A DNA stretch of 64,000 nucleotides from Caecitellus pseudoparvulus (lineage: Eukaryota > Bigyra: Bicosoecida). This document shows positions 8,351-16,908 of this stretch, piece by piece. The translations under genes were made by a program, and so were the position numbers. The stretch lies in assembly GCA_965644315.1 (NCBI GenBank), contig CBFFRQ010000048.1, forward strand, positions 97,252-161,251, read 5' to 3'. Numbering within the stretch: position 1 is the first letter of the stretch; each line of letters starts with the position of its first letter. The notes under the pieces are model-generated. The model saw only the letters and a list, made by a program, of their open reading frames with translations, had not been told where the DNA came from and did no database searches.

Positions 8351-10686
8351 TCACCCCCACCAGGAAGGCCGGTGACCCGCAACCCCCACCGCAGGCCTGT
8401 ACCCACCTACTGCCGGCTTGGCAGCCGCCTGCCGCCGCCCATACGCTGCCCCCGCATGAGATGGTGCCCCGACATGGTCCTGTCCCAGCGCCCGCGCCCC
8501 ATGGGCCGCCATGCGCCCTGGGTTGTAGGCGCCCCCTGCACGCCTGCGCCCGTGAGCTGCGCCTGAGCCAGCTTGGTACCACTGCACATTGCTGGGGGAG
8601 ATGGCGGGGGGGGCCTTGCCCACGCCGCCGCCTGCACCCCAGTACGACCCGCCTCGGGCGCTGGCACGGCTCCCACTGCCACTGCCGCGGCTTGCGTGGT
8701 ACCCATACTTGGCCCCGGATCCGACGGCTGGGCGAGAGGCTCCAGAGGGGGCACGGGCGGCAGACCCAGCACTGGGCGTGCGGGGGCCCCTGCTGGACCC
8801 CTTCACCCACACCCCCCCTGCGCCTGCCCTGTACCCCCCTCCGCCAGCTGAGGAGTGTGAGTCGCGGGAGGCCCCTCGGCCCCTGTCCACCCCCCCTCCC
8901 GCCCCGCTGCCACGGTAATATGGGTACGCCGCGGGGCGCTGGGGAGCTGCTGCTCTGCTAGGCGCACCCACTGCGCTGGCGTAGCTAGCGTGCACTTGCT
9001 GGGCACTTGCCTGGGGACGGGACCAAATTCCCAGAGGCGCACGCGACCCGGCCTCCCCCGCGTAATACTGGGGCTGCACCGCCCGCCCCACATGGCGAGC
9101 GGGGGGCCCATGGGACCCCGGTGCGCGGGCTCCACGTGCGTGGCCCTCAGCAGGCGGCAGACTGGCCTCGGACACAGCGCGACGCATGCCATCCCCACCC
9201 CCCCTCCGCATGCCTGCCTGCCGGGCCAATGCAGCCTCAGCCACGGCCTTGGCCGCACGGTCAGCGGCAGAGAGGCGGGTGGGTGCAAGGGCAGGCTGCC
9301 TGCTGCCACTGGACGTGGCTGGTTCAGCTGCCAGAGATCCGACCCTTGATCGTGGGGGGGGGCCGTCGCCGCTGCCACTGGTGCTGCCGCCTGTGCCCTT
9401 GCTGCCCCGTGTGGAGTCATACCTGGCGGCAGGCAGGGACTCTGTGATCTGCCGCATCTTCGACGGATGGGCCAGTCCCCTCGGAGCGGCGATGGTGGCC
9501 AGCATATCGCCGGGCTCCGTCTCCAGCGCCGCGGCGACGTCCAGGGTGGCATTCATCCACTGGCGCAGCATGGCCTTGCGCTCGGCGATGATGGGCGTGG
9601 ACAGCAGTTCTTCCGCCGACGGCCGGTGCTTGGGGTTCAGCTTCAAGCAGGCGCGGATGATGCTCTGCAAGTCGGCGGAGTAGGTGGAGGGCAGGCGGGC
9701 GTAATACCCAGTCTGCACCCGCCGGGACAGCTCGTCGATGTCCCGGCCCTTGAACGGCACCTGCAGCGCCACCAGTTCGTACAGGATGCAGCCCAGGCTC
9801 CAGATGTCGCTCTTCGCGTCGTAGGCCTTGCCTCGGAAAATCTCAGGGGACATGTAGTACGGCGTGCCGATCTGGGTGGCCGCCATACCCTGCTTGGCCA
9901 GCTTGCTGACGTTCATGTCCCCGATCTTCACGTGGCCGTCCAGGGTGAGGAACATGTTGGCTGTCTTCAAGTCTCGGTGCAGGATCTGCTTGCTGTGAAG
10001 GTGTGCGATGCCCTCCAGCATCTGGATGAAGTAGGACCACACCAGGTTCTCGTCCAGGCGCTGGCGTGCCTTGACACAGGCCTTCACCTTCTCCGCCACA
10101 TCGCCGCCGTCCGCGAACTCCATGACGATGTAGATGTCCATGCTGGCCTCCCCCACGAAGGCCTCCATGAAGTTCACGATGTTGGGATGGCGGATGCTGG
10201 CCAGAAACCTGGGAAACCGCCACCGCGCAGGCACGTCCACGTGCAGCCATTTGCGCGACGCTTGAGTGCGAAAGAACGCACCTGATTTCGTTCAGCGTGT
10301 CTTGGATCTCCCGGTGAGTCATCCTGAGCCAAGCGGTGTCGGTCGGCGGGGTGGCCGGCCAGCGTTTCTCACATGCTCAACGGCACTGCCTGAAAGCCAC
10401 ATCCTGAGTGGAAAAAGGCAAGTAACTCAGCAAACACACCTTGAGATATTGACCTTTTTCAGAGCATACACTTCCCCATCCTCGATGCGTTGCACCTGTG
10501 GCAAGAACGCTTGCTCGGTGGTGCAATGTCGCTGCCCCAAATTCCGCAGGCACCTCTCCTTCGCAGGCACGCTGGGCCACGCACCTTGTAGACTTCGCCG
10601 AAAGCGCCTTTCCCAAGGCGCTTCACCACTCGGAAATCCTTGATTGTCGTCCGGGTTGAGCCGCCCGCGGCGCCGTGGGACGCCAT
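8351..10686 (-). CDS. NIMA-related protein kinase (NEK)
   Basis: There are four exons: 10686-10585, 10495-10440, 10323-10282 and 10208-8351. The product is 685 aa. Splicing restores one kinase domain from the glycine loop LGKGAFGEVYK (exon 1), through the ALKK lysine (exon 2), to IRHPNIV, HRDLKTANMFL, GTPYYMSPEI and SDIWSLGCILYELVALQVPF (exon 4). The order and HRDLK/GTPYYMSPE text match NIMA-related kinases, many of which act at basal bodies or cilia. The metal-binding DFG is replaced by DMN (KIGDMNVSKLAK), a DxN-type variant I recall in some algal NEKs, so activity is still plausible. After about residue 280 comes a long disordered Gly/Ala/Arg/Ser tail with many SRG and GGG runs. Intron 1 carries TTCCGCA on the opposite strand. 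Confidence 0.88.
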
Positions 10687-10928
10687 GGAGCGCTCCGCAA
10701 CTGGTCTGAATCCAGGCAAGTGGCACCAGCTACCCAGTGGTTTTCAGAGGGCGACAATGGCGCGGTCAGGCAGCGAAAAGGTGGAGACATGGATCGGATG
10801 AATGACTGCGGACACCCCGCTTTCCATGTTTTGCAGCATGCGGGCTGCGGTGCCACCTGGTGCCATTGACCACCTTCCAACTCGCAAGAGTGGCCTCATG
10901 ACAATGGCGTGCTCAGAACAACACGCAT

Positions 10929-13900
10929 TCATTGCTCAGACTGAAGAAGCAGGGCCAAACTTGCTGACATGGTTAACACGGGGGTGCAAGGAGGCACCTT
11001 GCGCAGCCACGTCAGGTCGGGTGCCTCCGGCAACATGCTAGCCTCTGCAGGCGGCGCCGAAGCTGCCCCACTTCCCCCTCCCACGCCCCCTGCAGCCCCG
11101 CTCAAGCTTGACACTTCCGGCGTTGGAGCAGCGGCGGGGCGTTCTGTGGTAGGCGCTGGCGCAGGAGCACTGCCGCCCAACAGTGCATCCAGCGCATCTA
11201 AATCCAAACCTGGCGTGGTCTCTGCCCCTGCAGCAGCTGGCAGAGTCTCTGGGCCAGGCTCTGGGGCACCACCGGGGCCAGCGAAGTCGCCAAAATCATC
11301 GTCAGAGCCTTCATCTGGCTGAGTTGCAGGGGTTTGCTCGCTTTGCGACGGTCTAGCAGACTCGTCTTGGTGGGGCGGCGCATGGACCGCCACACCAGCC
11401 TCCGTCCCAGACGCAGCCACGGTGCCGCCAGCCTCGTCAGGCAAGGCATCGCCAGTGATGCTTTGGTTTCCAGAAGTACCTGTGTCTGCTGGAATGGTGA
11501 CGGCCTCTTCAGCAGCTGGAGGCTTTGTGCTGGGCAGGGTCTGGCCCGCCGCCTCAGTTGCCTTTCCAGTCGGTGGCCGACTCACCGGAGCCGCAGCTGC
11601 AGCAGGCCGAGCTGACGGGCTGGGACCCTTGGGCAGCCGCACAACATGTTGCTGCAGCTTCTTGCTCAGCTGGGCGTGGAAGTGGCGCTGCACCTTCTCA
11701 GGAGCAGCGATGCGCAGAGCTGGAGTGGCCACGGTGGGCTGTTCCTCCCGAGGTCCGTGCAGAACGCTGACTGTATCGGGAAGCCAAAGAGCGAGCAAAT
11801 CCGCCCAGGACTGTCCGGGAGCTGAGCCGGGCACATTTCCACTGCCGCCACTGCCATGCGTCACCTCGCCCCCGCCCTCCACACCACCCCTGCCCCCGTC
11901 ACCACCCTGCCCCCCCTCCGCAAAGTCACCGAAGTCATCCCCCTCATCCCCCTCATCAGCCTCACCATCGCCACCACCGCCACTGCCGCCACTGCCATGC
12001 GTCACCTCGCCCCCGCCCTCCACACCACCACTGCCCCCGTCACCGCCCTGCCCCCCCTCCGCAAAGTCACCGAAGTCATCCCCCTCATCCCCCTCATCAG
12101 CCCCACCACCGCCACTGCCGCCACTGCCATGCGTCACCTCGCCCCCGCCCTCCACACCACCACTGCCCCCGTCACCGGCCTGCCCCCCCTCCGCAAAGTC
12201 ACCGAAGTCATCCCCCTCATCCCCCTCATCCTCCTCATCACCACCACCGCCACTGCCGCCACTGCCATGCGTCACCTCGCCCCCGCCCTCCACACCACCA
12301 CTGCCCCCGTCACCGCCCTGCCCCCCCTCCGCAAAGTCACCGAAGTCATCCCCCTCATCCCCCTCATCCTCCTCATCACCACCACCGCCACTGCCGCCAC
12401 TGCCGCCACTGCCATGCGTCACCTCGCCCCCGCCCTCCACACCACCACTGCCCCCGTCACCGCCCTGCCCCCCCTCCGCAAAGTCACCGAAGTCATCCCC
12501 CTCATCCTCCTCATCAGCCCCACCACCGCCACTGCCGCCACTGCCATGCGTCACCTCGCCCCCGCCCTCCACACCACCACTGCCCCCGTCACCGCCCTGC
12601 CCCCCCTCCGCAAAGTCACCGAAGTCATCCCCCTCATCCCCCTCATCACCACCACCGCCACTGCCGCCACTGCCGCCACTGCCATGCGTCACCTCGCCCC
12701 CGCCCTCCACACCACCACTGCCCCCGTCACCGCCCTGCCCCCCCTCCGCAAAGTCACCGAAGTCATCCCCCTCATCCCCCTCATCCTCCTCATCAGCCCC
12801 ACCACCGCCACTGCCGCCACTGCCGCCACTGCCATGCGTCACCTCGCCCCCGCCCTCCACACCACCACTGCCCCCGTCACCGCCCTGCCCCCCCTCCGCA
12901 AAGTCACCGAAGTCATCCCCCTCATCCCCCTCATCAGCCCCACCACCACCACCACCGCCACTGCCGCCACTGCCATGCGTCACCTCGCCCCCGCCCTCCA
13001 CACCACCACTGCCCCCGTCACCGCCCTGCCCCCCCTCCGCAAAGTCACCGAAGTCATCCCCCTCATCCCCCTCATCAGCCCCACCACCGCCACTGCCGCC
13101 ACTGCCATGCGTCACCTCGCCCCCGCCCTCCACACCACCACTGCCCCCGTCACCGCCCTGCCCCCCCTCCGCAAAGTCACCGAAGTCATCCCCCTCATCC
13201 CCCTCATCACCACCACCGCCACTGCCGCCACTGCCATGCGTCACCTCGCCCCCGCCCTCCACACCACCACTGCCCCCGTCACCGCCCTGCCCCCCCTCCG
13301 CAAAGTCACCGAAGTCATCCCCCTCATCCCCCTCATCCCCCTCATCACCGCCACTGCCGCCACTGCCATGCGTCACCTCGCCCCCGCCCTCCACACCACC
13401 ACTGCCCCCGTCACCGCCCTGCCCCCCCTCCGCAAAGTCACCGAAGTCATCCCCCTCATCCCCCTCATCAGCCCCACCACCGCCACTGCCGCCACTGCCA
13501 TGCGTCACCTCGCCCCCGCCCTCCACACCACCACTGCCCCCGTCACCGCCCTGCCCCCCCTCCGCAAAGTCACCGAAGTCATCCCCCTCATCCCCCTCAT
13601 CCTCCTCATCACCACCACCGCCACTGCCGCCACTGCCATGCGTCACCTCGCCCCCGCCCTCCACACCACCACTGCCCCCGTCACCGCCCTGCCCCCCCTC
13701 CGCAAAGTCACCGAAGTCATCCCCCTCATCCCCCTCATCAGCCCCACCACCGCCACTGCCGCCACTGCCATGCGTCACCTCGCCCCCGCCCTCCACACCA
13801 CCACTGCCCCCGTCACCGCCCTGCCCCCCCTCCGCAAAGTCACCGAAGTCATCCTCCTCATCCCCCTCATCCCCCTCATCACCACCACCGCCACTGCCGC

Positions 13901-14528
13901 CACTGCCGCCACTGCCATGCGTCACCTCGCCCCCGCCCTCCACACCACCACTGCCCCCGTCACCGCCCTGCCCCCCCTCCGCAAAGTCACCGAAGTCATC
14001 CCCCTCATCCCCCTCATCCTCCTCATCACCACCACCGCCACCGCCACTGCCGCCACTGCCATGCGTCACCTCGCCCCCGCCCTCCACACCACCACTGCCC
14101 CCGTCACCGCCCTGCCCCCCCTCCGCAAAGTCACCGAAGTCATCCCCCTCATCCCCCTCATCCTCCTCATCACCACCACCACCACCGCCACTGCCGCCAC
14201 TGCCGCCACTGCCAGAGTCATCATGTCCAGGCACCTGTGTCTCGCTATTCTGACCTGGTGCCGAGTCACAAGACTCTCGCTTGTGCTGCAAATTACTAGT
14301 CTGACTGTCTGATACACCAGCGGATCCTGTACTGAGACTGTCAGTCACAGCCAGAGCTGGCGTGTCCACGCCATGCATGGCTTCATCTGCCTCATGGTCA
14401 GATACTTGCGCTAGTCCATCCTCAGGTGCCGAGGAACCCGGGCTTTCCAAGGTTTTCTCAGTGCCTCCAGAAGAACCATGTTCGGAAGAGTCGCCTTCTT
14501 CGTGCGATGAGCTGGGTGCCTCAGCCAT
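10929..14528 (-). CDS. Giant acidic protein with 17 DDFGDF-containing tandem repeats
   Basis: This is a 1,199-aa single frame starting MAEAPSSSHEEG at 14528. Residues ~1-105 are Ser/Glu-rich. Then come 17 near-identical units of 42-50 residues. Each unit has an acidic DEEDEGDEG block, the core DDFGDFAEGGQ, a GGDGGSGGVEGGG linker and EVTHGSGGSG. A C-terminal region of about 290 residues contains a possible helical patch (KVQRHFHAQLSKKLQQHVVRL), an 18th core DDDFGDFAG and LDLDALDALLGG. FGDF fits the aromatic-G-[PDE]-[aromatic/L/M] motif bound by the ear domains of AP-1 gamma and GGA, as in aftiphilin and gamma-synergin. A multivalent clathrin-adaptor ligand is therefore my best guess, but it is inference. 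There is no signal peptide or membrane segment. A short 3' intron cannot be excluded. Confidence 0.7.
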   Translation of the reverse strand: MAEAPSSSHEEGDSSEHGSSGGTEKTLESPGSSAPEDGLAQVSDHEADEAMHGVDTPALAVTDSLSTGSAGVSDSQTSNLQHKRESCDSAPGQNSETQVPGHDDSGSGGSGGSGGGGGGDEEDEGDEGDDFGDFAEGGQGGDGGSGGVEGGGEVTHGSGGSGGGGGGDEEDEGDEGDDFGDFAEGGQGGDGGSGGVEGGGEVTHGSGGSGGSGGGGDEGDEGDEEDDFGDFAEGGQGGDGGSGGVEGGGEVTHGSGGSGGGGADEGDEGDDFGDFAEGGQGGDGGSGGVEGGGEVTHGSGGSGGGGDEEDEGDEGDDFGDFAEGGQGGDGGSGGVEGGGEVTHGSGGSGGGGADEGDEGDDFGDFAEGGQGGDGGSGGVEGGGEVTHGSGGSGGDEGDEGDEGDDFGDFAEGGQGGDGGSGGVEGGGEVTHGSGGSGGGGDEGDEGDDFGDFAEGGQGGDGGSGGVEGGGEVTHGSGGSGGGGADEGDEGDDFGDFAEGGQGGDGGSGGVEGGGEVTHGSGGSGGGGGGGADEGDEGDDFGDFAEGGQGGDGGSGGVEGGGEVTHGSGGSGGSGGGGADEEDEGDEGDDFGDFAEGGQGGDGGSGGVEGGGEVTHGSGGSGGSGGGGDEGDEGDDFGDFAEGGQGGDGGSGGVEGGGEVTHGSGGSGGGGADEEDEGDDFGDFAEGGQGGDGGSGGVEGGGEVTHGSGGSGGSGGGGDEEDEGDEGDDFGDFAEGGQGGDGGSGGVEGGGEVTHGSGGSGGGGDEEDEGDEGDDFGDFAEGGQAGDGGSGGVEGGGEVTHGSGGSGGGGADEGDEGDDFGDFAEGGQGGDGGSGGVEGGGEVTHGSGGSGGGGDGEADEGDEGDDFGDFAEGGQGGDGGRGGVEGGGEVTHGSGGSGNVPGSAPGQSWADLLALWLPDTVSVLHGPREEQPTVATPALRIAAPEKVQRHFHAQLSKKLQQHVVRLPKGPSPSARPAAAAAPVSRPPTGKATEAAGQTLPSTKPPAAEEAVTIPADTGTSGNQSITGDALPDEAGGTVAASGTEAGVAVHAPPHQDESARPSQSEQTPATQPDEGSDDDFGDFAGPGGAPEPGPETLPAAAGAETTPGLDLDALDALLGGSAPAPAPTTERPAAAPTPEVSSLSGAAGGVGGGSGAASAPPAEASMLPEAPDLTWLRKVPPCTPVLTMSASLALLLQSEQ
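11838..14216. repeat. Coding minisatellite, 17 units of about 126-150 bp
   Basis: Tandem units lie inside the FGDF-protein gene. Counting from one conserved atgcgtcacctcg to the next, early spacings are 141, 132, 138, 147 and 132 nt, always a multiple of three. Differences are confined mostly to the number of GAxGAG (DE/EG) codons and GGS/GGC (Gly/Ser) codons at the unit junction. The DFGDF core is unchanged in all 17 units; a few other positions differ, such as one GQAGD and one GGRGG. The uniformity points to recent homogenisation by unequal exchange or gene conversion. Confidence 0.95.
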
Positions 14529-14907
14529 GGTCTTGGCCACTGCCCAAGTTTGTGCAGGGAGCACGGGCTAATTCCGCAGCCGACAAGGCCACCTTGGAGC
14601 GAAGAGATGCACCTAGAACCGGCACGAGCCTTGTCAAGCAGCATTGCAAGCAAACACTCCACCTGCATGAAACTGCTTCACGCACACGTCTTGAAAGTAT
14701 TCGCAGTGTGAGTGGGCCACCACTTGGTGGTGGCTTGAGCAAAGCTCTCCGGGCACACAAACATGCACAAGGCACTCGGTGATGAACGGTTCGCAGACAT
14801 GAAGAGTACATTAATCGATACAAGACACATCAAAGCCCGAGTGTTCTGCCTGCCAAGCCTCCATGGAGCATTCCGGGGTCGCCCTGCGCAGCGCAGCCAG
14901 TCGCTTC
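14529..14907. other. Intergenic region without recognisable gene
   Basis: This 379-nt stretch lies between the FGDF-protein start and the stop of the upstream glycosyltransferase gene, both on the minus strand. It should hold the FGDF-protein promoter. TTCCGCA occurs near 14573, about 45 nt upstream of that ATG on the opposite strand. I see no RNA gene or conserved open frame. Confidence 0.5.
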
Positions 14908-16305
14908 TCACACAAAGTGCAGCCACCAGGGAAGTCCCCACCAAGACAGCCGCCCCGCCGCAACCTCTGCCAGCACAGCCACCGCGGCATGTTTCTTCAC
15001 TGGAGTTGCGTAGCCGATTGCGTGTGCTGCCCAGTCCCCCCACTGCCAGCGACCAGGCCCCCAATTGGACGTGTAGCCGTTCATGCCCATGCACGTGGGC
15101 AGCACCCGCACGTGCATGGGGTGGGACTGCAAGTTCAGGTAGCTGTTGTAGGACACTTGGTCTCTGGCCCCATGCCTGGGCTTGAGGAAGACTATGGACA
15201 GCTTGGACTTGACCCAGTCAGTGGAAGCTGCTAGCAGCACTCCCGAGTTCAGACCGAAGCCGCTCGCTCCGTTGTCGGAGCTGGCAATGAAGTGAGGCAC
15301 TGAGGAGACGACGGCGCCGTCCAGCACCCGCCCTTGGCGCAGGGCGGCAAAGACAGCCTCATGCCGCGCAGGAGCCCAGTCACCGTGAGAGCAGTCTTGT
15401 GGGTGCTGCCTGTCCTGGGTAATGGCGCCCACGGCGTTGCGGTGGGAGCACAGGCCGAAGATGAAGCTCTCCACGCCCACTTCGGGCCGAGCAAGGACGG
15501 CGTCCGCGTCCACCCACAGCACCCACTTGGGCGGAGGGCTTAGCTGCGCCTCGAACAGGACGTGGTACATGAGGGCTGTCTTGCCCCACACCCTTGAGCG
15601 GCCAGAGAGGTCCGCCTGGGCCACGAGGGGGCTAGTGGCGTTCCACTCCTCGATCGCAGCGCTGCCGAACAGTTCTCGGGAGGTGACGAAGCTGTACCCG
15701 TGCCGTGTGGCGAAGGAGTGGCGGAGGTCGACGAGGGTCGCCTCCATGCCGGGGGCGTACCCCTCAGCGTGGAAGAGCACGTACACAGAGGCTGGATCGA
15801 ACTGCAGCAGGGCTCGCTGCTCTGGTGTGACGGTGTGCGTGGTGTAGGGGCAGGGGCGCAGGCCTGCCACCTGCTGCAGGCGCAGTGTGAACGCCAAGAC
15901 AACGGCCCAGTACAAGGCAAACACGGCAGTGGAGAGGAGCAGCAGGGGCTTGCTTAATCCCTGTGGAGGCACGCGCCACAGGGACAAGAGCGGGCTGCTT
16001 GCGCGCCGGGTGGGGCTGGGTAGGAGGCTGGGCAGTGTGTCTGAGCGTGGGCCAGGGGAGGTCCAGTAGTGCGTGGCCACCAGCTGCAGCACACAGTGCC
16101 CCAGCAAGACTGCAGCTGGGATGCGCAGGGCCAGGGCTGCTCCAGCGCCACAGAAAATGCATGTGTCGCCGAGGATGTTCCAAGTGCCAACGGCGAAAGA
16201 CCACCAGAGTGCTGCCGCGCACCACGTGGTCACAAGGGCACCCGTGAGCGCCACTGCGAGGGGGTGAGTGTACAGCCCAAGAAGAAGGTGAAGCTTGCTC
16301 GCCAT
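14908..16305 (-). CDS. GT34-like (GMA12/MNN10) Golgi glycosyltransferase
   Basis: This unspliced 465-aa protein would transfer a hexose from a nucleotide sugar in the secretory pathway. The N-terminal ~140 residues hold several hydrophobic segments (around residues 8-40, 45-75 and 110-135), more than the single anchor usual for type II Golgi enzymes. The lumenal domain contains RSRVWGKTALMYHVL, then KWVLWVDADAVLARPEV with the metal-binding DxD, then SGFGLNSGVLL, and a C-terminal GDWAAHAIGY. Those landmarks occur in this order in the galactosyltransferase/mannosyltransferase family GT34. Acceptor sugar cannot be inferred. The gene is head to head with the cap methyltransferase, and TGCGGAA lies at 16385-16391 in its 5' flank (TTCCGCA in sense orientation). 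Confidence 0.8.
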   Translation of the reverse strand: MASKLHLLLGLYTHPLAVALTGALVTTWCAAALWWSFAVGTWNILGDTCIFCGAGAALALRIPAAVLLGHCVLQLVATHYWTSPGPRSDTLPSLLPSPTRRASSPLLSLWRVPPQGLSKPLLLLSTAVFALYWAVVLAFTLRLQQVAGLRPCPYTTHTVTPEQRALLQFDPASVYVLFHAEGYAPGMEATLVDLRHSFATRHGYSFVTSRELFGSAAIEEWNATSPLVAQADLSGRSRVWGKTALMYHVLFEAQLSPPPKWVLWVDADAVLARPEVGVESFIFGLCSHRNAVGAITQDRQHPQDCSHGDWAPARHEAVFAALRQGRVLDGAVVSSVPHFIASSDNGASGFGLNSGVLLAASTDWVKSKLSIVFLKPRHGARDQVSYNSYLNLQSHPMHVRVLPTCMGMNGYTSNWGPGRWQWGDWAAHAIGYATPVKKHAAVAVLAEVAAGRLSWWGLPWWLHFV

Positions 16306-16908
16306 TCCTACGGAAAGGCCTCTTCAGGCCACAAGGAGTGAGCAGCAGCGGGGGTGGCGAGGGGTGTGCTGCCGAGCACAAGCATGCGGAATTGAGTCTT
16401 CAGTCCCGGACTCCGCTATCCTGCTGGAAAGCAACGCAGTTGCACTTGACAAAGCGCAGCGAAAAAGTGAAACGATTTTCGTTCAGCACAGGGTGCTCGG
16501 GTGGCGCTGGGCTGCTGTGATGGGACACAAAACAGTGAGCCTCGATTCCAACTCTCAGCGAGCAGTGTGCCTTTCGAAGGCGCGTGCTCACAGCAGGCCC
16601 CTGGCAGTGGGGGTCCAGCCACGGACCAAGCCCTGCGACTACCTTGGGCACACGCCAAGAAGTCAGGGTTTTTGTGAAGCGCAGCGTGTGCTGCATGGCA
16701 CCACGTCGCGCTGGGCAGTTGAGCTGGCTCACTAAGCAGCTCCCAAGCGCAACCATACTGAGCTCAGTCTGGATTTTCGGCGGCTCACAGCAAATCATCT
16801 CTCAATACATCACCCCCATGCACCCGATCTCAGCTCCGCGCTGTTCCACCTCTGCGCTGTGCTTCGTGCAAGGCTTGGGCAGCTGGGTGTGGTTCCAATT
16901 TCCGCACC
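16306..16908. promoter_or_regulatory. Bidirectional promoter region (GT34-like / cap methyltransferase)
   Basis: This 603-nt gap separates two divergent starts. TTCCGCA occurs near both ends, in sense orientation for each gene: 16385-16391 (minus strand) and 16899-16906, ending 2 nt before the ATG at 16909. I see no other gene or RNA. Confidence 0.45.

Noticed and set aside
8241-8810. Long N-terminal extension of the CDK5RAP1 frame
   Set aside because: It overlaps the C-terminal exon of the NEK gene on the same strand and has Gly/Trp/Cys-rich non-conserved text. The ATG at 8240 gives a plausible mitochondrial presequence.
11838-14216. CRISPR-like array
   Set aside because: Units are contiguous with no unique spacers, encode protein in frame, and the genome is eukaryotic.
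11422-14312. Two long plus-strand open frames (943 and 818 aa) across the FGDF array
   Set aside because: They are shadows of the tandem repeat. Unit lengths are multiples of three, so any frame without a stop in one unit stays open in all. The products are monotonous Pro/Ser- or Leu/Thr-rich text. The minus-strand frame has unique acidic ends and a sensible motif.
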